Shown: piece by piece, positions 34,015 to 40,821 of the stretch
Layout of the letters: the number at the start of each line of letters is the position of its first letter
Position numbering within the stretch: the stretch's first letter is position 1
Origin: Acidobacteriota bacterium
GTDB lineage: Bacteria; Acidobacteriota; Thermoanaerobaculia; Multivoradales; J023
Direction of reading: 5' to 3'
DNA: 64,000 nt
Assembly (NCBI GenBank): GCA_029263395.1
Contig: JAJCXO010000138.1
Location: forward strand, 1 to 64,000
Made by a program: the position numbers and the translations under genes
Notes under the pieces: model-generated
Told to the model about the DNA's origin: nothing
What the model saw: only the letters and a program-made list of their open reading frames with translations
Database searches by the model: none

Positions 34015-35325
34015 TCAGGCGCCGCCGTCGAGCCGGATCCAGCGTTTGGCCTTGAGCTCGAATCGCGGCAGCGACTCGGACCCTGCCAAAACGACTGGAA
34101 TCCTGAGCTGCAAGGCGTTGCGTAACGCTTCTTCCAATCGCATTGCGATCGTTTTTGGCTGGCGACAATCTGGATTGGTTTCGATCTCGATCCGGACCTC
34201 GGTCATCGCTGCACGAGTCGACAGCTCAACACGATACTCCACTACTTCCGGCAAAGTTCGAACCACCTCTTCGACCGCACTCGGGTAGAGATTGACCCCG
34301 CGAACCACCACCATGTCGTCAACTCGGGCCAGGATTCCGCCTTCGAGTGCAAGCTCAGCATAGCCAAGCTCGGAAGTCTCTCGTGTCGAGACCTTGACCA
34401 AGTCGCCGGTTCGATATCGCAGTAACGGCGAGCCGTGACGGCCAAGAGTGGTGAGCACCAATTCACCCACATCGCCACGAGGTACCGGCAGACCGCTTGC
34501 AGAATCGATCACTTCGGCCAAGTAAGAAGACTCGAGAACGTGGAGGATCCCTGGTCGCTGCGGGTTGCCGAAACTCACCGGCCCAACTTCCGTCATGCCA
34601 TGATGGTCGATCACCTGCGCGCCGCCCCACAGATGCGAAATTCGGTCTCGAACAGCAGACACTGCGCCACCGGGCTCGCCGGCGACAATCAGCACCCGCA
34701 CGCTCGAACCTTCGAGTTCGATGCCGTGTGCGGCCGCAATCTCTGCCAGGCGAATCGCGTAAGTCGGCGTACAACAAACCGCTGTCGCGGCGTTATCGAG
34801 TAACACCTCGAGGCGAGCCTTGCTGGTCATACCGCCTCCGGGTATGGCGAGGCACCCGTAACGGGTTGCAGCGTCGAAAGCAGCCCAAAACCCTAAGAAC
34901 GGGCCGAAGGAGAACGGAAAGAACAGCCGATCTACGGGCGTCAAAGACGCCTCTGCAAAGACCCTGTGCCACACCCTCAGCATCCAGCTCCAGCTCTCTT
35001 CGGTATCGAGCCAACGCAGGGGTTTGCCGCTCGTACCACTGGTCTGATGGAGTCGGACGTAGCGCTCGAGCGGAAAGGTCAGGTTGGTGCCGTAAGGTGG
35101 ATGAAGACGCTGATCTTCAACCAACTCGTCTTTGGTCGTCAGCGGCATGCGTGACGTAAAGTCGGCCAAGCTCTCGGGGCCATCCAGCAAACCGGCGCTC
35201 CGCAGGCGAGGCGCGTAGAAGCGATTGGCGGCCAGCTCAGCAACGAGCTTCCGCAGCCGACCTAGTTGGTCCGCTTCGAGGAGCGCGTGGGTTTCGGTCT
35301 GAGTGAACGACAGGTCTGAGATCAC
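34015..35325 (-). CDS. Phenylacetate-CoA-ligase-like adenylating enzyme
   Basis: 436 residues from a GTG at 35325. It has the PaaK plan: HQTSGTSGKPLRW (phosphate loop), YGMTEVG-like HHGMTEVGPVSF, LLRYRTGDL, and the C-terminal RVDDMVVVRGVNLYPSAVEEV. PaaK-like enzymes adenylate aryl or arylacetic acids and load them on CoA or a carrier protein. It starts ten bases after the chorismate-lyase-like gene, so the likely acid is the hydroxybenzoate that gene would make; this is inference from context. Confidence 0.75.
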   Translation of the reverse strand: MISDLSFTQTETHALLEADQLGRLRKLVAELAANRFYAPRLRSAGLLDGPESLADFTSRMPLTTKDELVEDQRLHPPYGTNLTFPLERYVRLHQTSGTSGKPLRWLDTEESWSWMLRVWHRVFAEASLTPVDRLFFPFSFGPFLGFWAAFDAATRYGCLAIPGGGMTSKARLEVLLDNAATAVCCTPTYAIRLAEIAAAHGIELEGSSVRVLIVAGEPGGAVSAVRDRISHLWGGAQVIDHHGMTEVGPVSFGNPQRPGILHVLESSYLAEVIDSASGLPVPRGDVGELVLTTLGRHGSPLLRYRTGDLVKVSTRETSELGYAELALEGGILARVDDMVVVRGVNLYPSAVEEVVRTLPEVVEYRVELSTRAAMTEVRIEIETNPDCRQPKTIAMRLEEALRNALQLRIPVVLAGSESLPRFELKAKRWIRLDGGA

Positions 35326-35335
35326 GGGCTGAAGT

Positions 35336-35944
35336 CTATGAGTGCTTCTCAGCTCGGCGCAACAAGGGAGGGTCGATCGCCGCCGGAGGCAAGATCTCTA
35401 CAACCTCGGCCAGGGGACGCCCAGTGGGATCGCTCAACACGTTCTGGCGACCATACAACGTCGCTGGTTGTTGCAGTTCGAGCTTGCGTTCGAAGCGCGC
35501 GTCACTTTCGAGGCGAAAGAACAGCCTCGGCGAGCTCGTGTAAGGAACCTTGAACCGCGCCAGCACCGCCCCAAGTGGCAAATCACCTTCGAGGATCACC
35601 CAGCGGGCCTCGGTTTCAAAAGCCGACAGGTCGATCCGGATCGCACCAAACTCTCGAGGCTTCCCTGATTGGCGGCCGACCAGCACCACTTTTCGCAGCA
35701 ACGCGTTGGCGACACGTCGCTTCTCGAGCAGTCGCAACCCCAGGGTCTCTTTGTGGAACGCTTCGAGAGTCGACGTCATATCGCGCTCGTGCACCAGAAG
35801 GCTGCGGTACGGCTCAGGCATACGATCGTCACCAGCTTCTTCACGAGCCAATGGAACAGGCTCCGCACGATCCAAGAAGTCGGTGAGGGGGTATAGCAGG
35901 TCTAGTTCGGGGAGGTCAGAACGTTCTGCGTTCGGGGTTGGCAT
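35336..35944 (-). CDS. Chorismate-lyase-like protein (UbiC/DUF98 fold)
   Basis: 202 residues. The segment PEPYRSLLVHERDMTSTLEAFH is the hallmark of the DUF98/chorismate-pyruvate-lyase-like group, followed by LRLLEKRRVANALLRKVVLVG, a central FGAIRIDLSAF strand and LPLGAVLARFKVPYTSSPRLFF. UbiC splits chorismate to 4-hydroxybenzoate and pyruvate. This member may do so or bind a related acid. The gene is the first of a two-gene unit with the PaaK-like enzyme, which would activate the product. Confidence 0.7.
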   Translation of the reverse strand: MPTPNAERSDLPELDLLYPLTDFLDRAEPVPLAREEAGDDRMPEPYRSLLVHERDMTSTLEAFHKETLGLRLLEKRRVANALLRKVVLVGRQSGKPREFGAIRIDLSAFETEARWVILEGDLPLGAVLARFKVPYTSSPRLFFRLESDARFERKLELQQPATLYGRQNVLSDPTGRPLAEVVEILPPAAIDPPLLRRAEKHS

Positions 35945-36043
35945 ACCCGAAGTCTACGACCGACTCCGGGGCGAAGTTCTGCCTAGTCTGAACACGAGGT
36001 AGAACTTTACAGCCGCTTTACAGGACGCGACCGCGGAACCCAA

Positions 36044-37054
36044 CTAACGAGCCTGCTGAAAGGTCTTCCAGCTGGCTCGGGTTGCCCGACCATTCTCTTG
36101 ATACAGCTGTCGCACCCAGAGTGCGTCTTCCGGGCTCAAGGGCTGCCCAACCGCCGCCGCTGCCGCAACGTGACTACGACGCCGTTGGCCGAGGATGACA
36201 CAGCCGGTCGGCGCATCGGCCAACAGAGCCCCGACCAAGCCGTGCAACACAGGCTCTGCTTGATCCCCGAAGTGCCTCTCGAGCTCACGACGGCAGGTTC
36301 TTAGCCGGGAGATCAAGCCAAAATCTCGAAATTCGGGCAATGCGCTGCGGTGATCGCCGGCTCCAAAAGTGACCGGCCCCTCGAAGATACCTAACAACAA
36401 TGCGTGTTTGAGGGGCGAGAAGAAGGCCACTCCAACGTCGTTTGCCTCCACCCACTGCTTGAGCCCGCTGCTCTTGTATGTATCGTCAACAACGTTGCGA
36501 TAACACTGGATAGCGTCAGGATTCACCCTGCTGGCGTACCTGACAATCGCCTCACTCTTCCAATCCGACAGGCCGATGAAACGGATCCGCCCAGCCTGCT
36601 GAAAGGTGTGCAGAAGGTCAACCGCTTCGTCCAAGTACTCACCGTGAGGTCCGAAATCACAGTGATGTAGGTAATAGAGGTCAACCCAATCGGTTCGCAG
36701 GTTGCGCAGCGAGCTCTCCAACTGACGCCGGATCTGCTCGGGATGGTAGTAGTGATTGTGGGATCCGGGATCCCAACCCACCTTCGTCGACAGAAAAATA
36801 TCCTGACGCCGTACTTCGCCCCAGCAACTCCCGATCAGACGCTCGGCACGACCGGCGCCATAGACATCCGCGGTATCCCAATGCGTAATTCCCACATCAC
36901 GTGCAGAAATCAGGCTTCTCCGCGCCTCTTCCTCGTCGGTACCAAACCAGCCGACTGGGCGGCCGCCGACCGTGCTGGACCCACCGTGCCCCCAGGTGCC
37001 CAAACAGATTGTCGGTGTCTGGACTCCGGTACGGCCAAAACGGACAGTGTTCAT
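36044..37054 (-). CDS. Aldo/keto reductase
   Basis: 336 residues from the ATG at 37054, where the fold begins (TVRFGRTGVQTPTICLGTWGHGG). The catalytic set is visible: Asp and Tyr in DTADVYGAGRAE, Lys in FLSTKVGWD, and His in YYLHHCD. Further family marks are RFIGLSDW and VAFFSPL. It reduces an aldehyde or ketone with NADPH; the substrate is unknown. The C-terminal LSPEDALWVRQLYQENGRA helix is normal for the family. It is divergent from ileS with a 540-base intergenic region. Confidence 0.8.
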   Translation of the reverse strand: MNTVRFGRTGVQTPTICLGTWGHGGSSTVGGRPVGWFGTDEEEARRSLISARDVGITHWDTADVYGAGRAERLIGSCWGEVRRQDIFLSTKVGWDPGSHNHYYHPEQIRRQLESSLRNLRTDWVDLYYLHHCDFGPHGEYLDEAVDLLHTFQQAGRIRFIGLSDWKSEAIVRYASRVNPDAIQCYRNVVDDTYKSSGLKQWVEANDVGVAFFSPLKHALLLGIFEGPVTFGAGDHRSALPEFRDFGLISRLRTCRRELERHFGDQAEPVLHGLVGALLADAPTGCVILGQRRRSHVAAAAAVGQPLSPEDALWVRQLYQENGRATRASWKTFQQAR

Positions 37055-37364
37055 GAGTTGGTCAGATGCCTCTTGCCAGAGCGCGTGTCCGAAAATCAGT
37101 GGACCCAATCACGACTTCGAACTCAGTTAGCCAGTCATCCCTACCGCTGGGGGTTCTTGGTGGAATTCATCCTATCTCGCCCGACCTCGACAACCCGTCG
37201 CAGAAGGCATCATCCTATGCTGGCTCTGGCGTCGATTTTGGGGCGCCAGGGAGCTTAACACGAGTGGTCGTCGTCACCGCACCCCCGGGGTGGTCAAAAG
37301 TCGCATCAGGGTGCTTCTTTCACCGGGCATCGAGAGGTGATTGTTCGCGAAGTGACCATCTGAG
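37055..37364. other. Non-coding stretch between the aldo/keto reductase and the ileS promoter
   Basis: I see no gene, repeat or RNA here. It probably holds the minus-strand promoter of the reductase, but I could not pick a good -35/-10 pair. Confidence 0.5.
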
Positions 37365-37392
37365 TTGACAGCAAGCCACGGTGCAATATCAT
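37365..37392 (+). promoter_or_regulatory. sigma70-like promoter for the ileS leader
   Basis: A perfect TTGACA at 37365-37370, a 16-base spacer, and TATCAT at 37387-37392 (5 of 6 to TATAAT). Transcription would start near 37399-37401, just before the leader-peptide ATG at 37402, so that peptide would be almost leaderless. Confidence 0.6.
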
Positions 37393-37401
37393 TGCGCCGC
37401 T

Positions 37402-37449
37402 ATGAAGATTATTGGCGCCACGTCTGCGAAGATTAGCTCTTCCACCTAA
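37402..37449 (+). CDS. Putative ileS leader peptide, 15 residues with tandem Ile codons
   Basis: The short frame reads MKIIGATSAKISSST, then TAA at 37447-37449. It has two adjacent Ile codons (ATT ATT, 37408-37413) and a third at 37432: three Ile in 15 residues directly upstream of the isoleucyl-tRNA synthetase gene. There is no ribosome site, but the predicted transcription start lies one to three bases before the ATG, so leaderless initiation is plausible. The Ile pair sits right against the first arm of the attenuator, and the stop codon sits right against the second arm. It is known only from sequence. Confidence 0.6.
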   Translation: MKIIGATSAKISSST

Positions 37450-37490
37450 GCGAGGCGCCAACCATCGAGCCAGAGCTCCCACGGCCTCGC
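37413..37490 (+). promoter_or_regulatory. Attenuator leader of ileS: competing 1:2 and 2:3 pairings
   Basis: Segment 1 (37413-37419, TGGCGCC) can pair with 37454-37460 (GGCGCCA), seven base pairs. Segment 2 (37450-37456, GCGAGGC) can instead pair with segment 3 (37484-37490, GCCTCGC), seven base pairs. Segment 3 is also the left arm of the terminator hairpin at 37482-37504. A ribosome stalled at the Ile codons would cover segment 1 and free segment 2 to pair with 3, blocking the terminator. A ribosome reaching the TAA at 37447 would cover segment 2 and let the terminator form. This is the trp-type logic. Confidence 0.6.
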
Positions 37491-37513
37491 CTCCGGCGAG
37501 GCCGTTTTGGTTT
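37482..37513 (+). terminator. Rho-independent terminator in the ileS leader
   Basis: CGGCCTCGCC, loop TCC, GGCGAGGCCG: a perfect 10-bp GC-rich stem, followed by TTTTGGTTT. No plus-strand gene lies upstream apart from the leader peptide, and ileS starts at 37595, so it can only act as an attenuator of ileS. Confidence 0.75.
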
Positions 37514-37594
37514 GAGGAGTCAGGCCTTGAGCGGGTGTCTCGACGTCGAGGGAACTCGTCTCTACTCACAAGAAGCTCCGAGAGGCAGAATGCC

Positions 37595-40500
37595 ATGAGC
37601 GAAGACCAAACAGCCCCTAGAACCACAACCGAAGACTCGCCTTTTCGCCCGGTGTCGACGCCCCTCGATCTCGTCGGGTTAGAGCATCGCATGTTGGCGT
37701 TCTGGGAAGAGTCCCGGGCTTTCGACAAGTTGCGAGAACTCAACCGCGACAAGCCTCCCTGGTCATTCCTCGACGGCCCGATCACCGCCAACAATCCAAT
37801 GGGAGTACATCACGCCTGGGGGCGGACGCTGAAAGACGTCTTTCAACGGTTTCACGCCATGAAAGGGCACTCGCTGCGATACCAGAATGGCTTCGACTGT
37901 CAGGGATTGTGGGTCGAAGTCGAGGTCGAAAAAGAGCTCGGCTTCACCTCCAAGAAGGACATCGAAGACTACGGTCTCGAACGCTTCATCAACAAATGTA
38001 AAGAACGGGTGCTGAAGTACAGCCAACTCCAGGCCGACCAATCCGTCCGCCTCGGCTATTGGATGGACTGGGACGACTCCTACTTCACGATGTCCGACGA
38101 GAACAACTACGCTATCTGGTCGTTCTTGCAGAAGTGTCACCAACGGGAGTTGATCTATCGCGGTATCGACGCCATGGCTTGGTGCCCACGTTGTGGCACC
38201 GGCATTTCGGACCAAGAGATGGCCGAGGGCTACAAAGAGATCGCCGACCCAGCGGTCTTCTGTCAGCTACGGCTGACCGACACCGAGCCAGACGGCGACG
38301 ACGAGTACCTGCTGATTTGGACGACCACTCCGTGGACCCTGCCAGCCAACATCGCCTGTGCGGTCCATCCCGAGCTCGACTACATCAAAGTTCGCCAAGG
38401 CGGCGCGACTTACTATCTGTCGAAAGATCTCGAGCAGATCCTCAAGGAAAAGGGCCCCCATGAGGTACTCGAAGAAATCAAGGGTGCCAAGCTCGTCGAT
38501 CGACGGTACGCCGGCCCATTTGATCACCTGCCGGCGGGCGAATCGATTGCTGCCGAACACCGGGTGATCGCCTGGAAAGATGTCCAGGCCAACGAAGGCA
38601 CCGGTATCGTCCACATCGCCCCTGGCTGCGGTAAAGAGGACTTCGGCCTCGGTAAGGCAGAGAACCTTCCTCGTTTGGTGCCGATCGACGAAGCAGGCAA
38701 CTATGTCGACGGTTACGGCGAGTTGACGGGACGGTACGCCAGCGACGTCGCCGAGGACATCATCGCCGAGCTGCGCACCCACGGTGCCTACTACAAGCGC
38801 CAAACCTACACCCACCGTTATCCCCACTGCTGGCGCTGCAAAACGAAGCTGCTCTATCGCACGGTCGACGCCTGGTATATCAACATGTCGTGGCGTGACG
38901 AGATCAAGGAAGTTGTCGAGAAGATCCGGTGGATCCCAAGTTACGGCCGCGATCTCGAGCTCGATTGGCTCACGAACATGAGCGACTGGATGATCAACAA
39001 GCGTCGCTATTGGGGCCTGGCGCTACCGATTTGGGTGTGCAGCGACTGCGACGAGTTCACCGTCATCGGCAGCCGTGAGGAGCTTCAAGACCGGGCGGTG
39101 GCGGGCTGGGAGGCTTTCGAAGGCAACACCCCCCATCGGCCGTGGATCGACGCCGTCAAGATCGCCTGCCAGAGTTGTGGCGGCCAGGCATCGCGGATCC
39201 CCGACGTGGGTAATCCGTGGCTCGATGCCGGTATCGTGCCGTACTCGACAATGGGTTACAACAGCGATCGCCAGGAGTGGCAGCGCTGGTTCCCCGCCGA
39301 TCTCGTGCTCGAGTGTTTTCCTGGCCAGTTCCGCAACTGGTTCTACGCCATGTTGACCATGAGCACCATGATCGAGAACGCCCCACCCTTCAAGACCCTG
39401 CTTGGGCACGCGTTGGTGCGTGACGAGAAGGGTGAGGAAATGCACAAGTCGAAGGGCAACTCGATCCGCTTCGAAGAGGCTGCCGAGAAAATGGGCGTCG
39501 AAGAAATGCGCTGGCTCTACTGCCGCCAGAGTCCGGTGTCGAACCTCAACTTCGGCTACGGACTAGGAGAGGCGATCCGACGCCGGGTATTCAACACCTG
39601 GTGGAACGTTTACGCCTTCCTCGTCACCTACATGCAGGCTGACGCCTTCGACCCCAACCAACCCAAAGTACCGTTCGCCGACCGCCAAGACATCGATCGG
39701 TGGGTGCTCTCTAAACTGCAGGAGCTGGTCCAGACCGGCAATGAACGCCTCGCAGACTTCGACACCGCGGCGCTGGTGCGTAAGGCGGACAGCTTCATCA
39801 ATGAACTGTCGACCTGGTACGTCCGGCGGTGTCGACGGCGGTTCTGGCGGCCGAAGAGTGTCGACGACGGGGACAAACTTGCCGCCTTCCAAACCCTCTA
39901 CGAGGTATTGACGACGCTGTCCGAATCCCTCGCTCCTATCGTGCCTTTCCTCACCGAGGAGATTTACCAGAACCTGGTGCGGTCGATCGATCCCGATGCG
40001 GCAGAAAGCGTCCACCATCGCCCATACCCAACGTATGACCCCAACCTCCACGATGAGGCGCTGGCTCGGGAAATGGACGCCACTTTGCGGGTCGTCTCAC
40101 TGGCGCTTGCTGCCCGCGAAACACAGTCGCTACGCGTCCGGCAACCCCTCGCCGAGCTCACCGTGGTGCCGGCGGACGACGTACAACGGCGAGCGGTGGA
40201 ACGCTTCAGCGCTCACATCCTCGACGAGCTCAACGTCAAGACCATCACCATCGGCAGCAGCTCGGCACTTTTTCTTTCCGTCAGCGTCAAACCCAACTTC
40301 AAGCTACTCGGCCCCAAATACGGCAAGCAGATGCGACAGGTGGCGGCAGCCGTTGGGCAAGCCGACAGCGCAGCCCTTTGCAACGCGGCTGGACGCGGCG
40401 AGACAATCACGCTCGAAGCCGACGGCGAGTCTTGGGAACTCGAACCCGCCGACCTCCTGATCGAACGACAACCGACCGAGGGATTCGCGGTCAGCGAAGA

Positions 40501-40801
40501 CAAGGGCTTAGTTGTCGCTCTCGACGCCAACATCACTCCCGAGCTGGAACGCGAAGGATTGGCGCGCGATCTCATTCGACATATCCAGCAGTCACGCAAG
40601 GAACTCGACCTCAACGTCACAGACCGCATCCTGGTCACCTATGAGACCGACGATGACAAATTGCTCGCGGCAATCGACGAGCATCGTGACCGCATCGCCA
40701 GCGAAACGCTGGCGAGCGCTGTGCAATCCGGTAACACCGCCGACGGCAAGCCGATCGACATCCTGGGGCAGTCGATTCGTCTTGCCGTGCAACGAGCCTA
40801 A
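37595..40801 (+). CDS. ileS: Isoleucyl-tRNA synthetase
   Basis: 1068 residues from the ATG at 37595 (CGAGAGGCAG upstream); the open frame runs back to 37412 through the attenuator and is not coding there. The class I signatures are altered: the HIGH region is NNPMGVHHAWG and the KMSKS region is EMHKSKGNS. The CP1 editing domain is present (TTPWTLPANIACAVHPE). A CxxC pair (WCPRCG) and later CWRCKT and CSDC suggest zinc sites in the insertion. The length and the C-terminal region fit the longer type-2 bacterial/eukaryote-like IleS, which is often less sensitive to mupirocin; that property is inferred from type only. It is probably regulated by the leader upstream. Confidence 0.9.
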   Translation: MSEDQTAPRTTTEDSPFRPVSTPLDLVGLEHRMLAFWEESRAFDKLRELNRDKPPWSFLDGPITANNPMGVHHAWGRTLKDVFQRFHAMKGHSLRYQNGFDCQGLWVEVEVEKELGFTSKKDIEDYGLERFINKCKERVLKYSQLQADQSVRLGYWMDWDDSYFTMSDENNYAIWSFLQKCHQRELIYRGIDAMAWCPRCGTGISDQEMAEGYKEIADPAVFCQLRLTDTEPDGDDEYLLIWTTTPWTLPANIACAVHPELDYIKVRQGGATYYLSKDLEQILKEKGPHEVLEEIKGAKLVDRRYAGPFDHLPAGESIAAEHRVIAWKDVQANEGTGIVHIAPGCGKEDFGLGKAENLPRLVPIDEAGNYVDGYGELTGRYASDVAEDIIAELRTHGAYYKRQTYTHRYPHCWRCKTKLLYRTVDAWYINMSWRDEIKEVVEKIRWIPSYGRDLELDWLTNMSDWMINKRRYWGLALPIWVCSDCDEFTVIGSREELQDRAVAGWEAFEGNTPHRPWIDAVKIACQSCGGQASRIPDVGNPWLDAGIVPYSTMGYNSDRQEWQRWFPADLVLECFPGQFRNWFYAMLTMSTMIENAPPFKTLLGHALVRDEKGEEMHKSKGNSIRFEEAAEKMGVEEMRWLYCRQSPVSNLNFGYGLGEAIRRRVFNTWWNVYAFLVTYMQADAFDPNQPKVPFADRQDIDRWVLSKLQELVQTGNERLADFDTAALVRKADSFINELSTWYVRRCRRRFWRPKSVDDGDKLAAFQTLYEVLTTLSESLAPIVPFLTEEIYQNLVRSIDPDAAESVHHRPYPTYDPNLHDEALAREMDATLRVVSLALAARETQSLRVRQPLAELTVVPADDVQRRAVERFSAHILDELNVKTITIGSSSALFLSVSVKPNFKLLGPKYGKQMRQVAAAVGQADSAALCNAAGRGETITLEADGESWELEPADLLIERQPTEGFAVSEDKGLVVALDANITPELEREGLARDLIRHIQQSRKELDLNVTDRILVTYETDDDKLLAAIDEHRDRIASETLASAVQSGNTADGKPIDILGQSIRLAVQRA

Positions 40802-40821
40802 CGTAGCTCTCGATCCGAGGC

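Noticed and set aside
37412-37594. In-frame extension of the ileS reading frame upstream of 37595
   Set aside because: It runs through the promoter-proximal attenuator, has no synthetase-like residues, and the ATG at 37595 begins the conserved protein.
37380-37594. A T-box leader for ileS
   Set aside because: No T-box consensus sequence is present, and the Ile-rich leader peptide with three exclusive pairings fits better.
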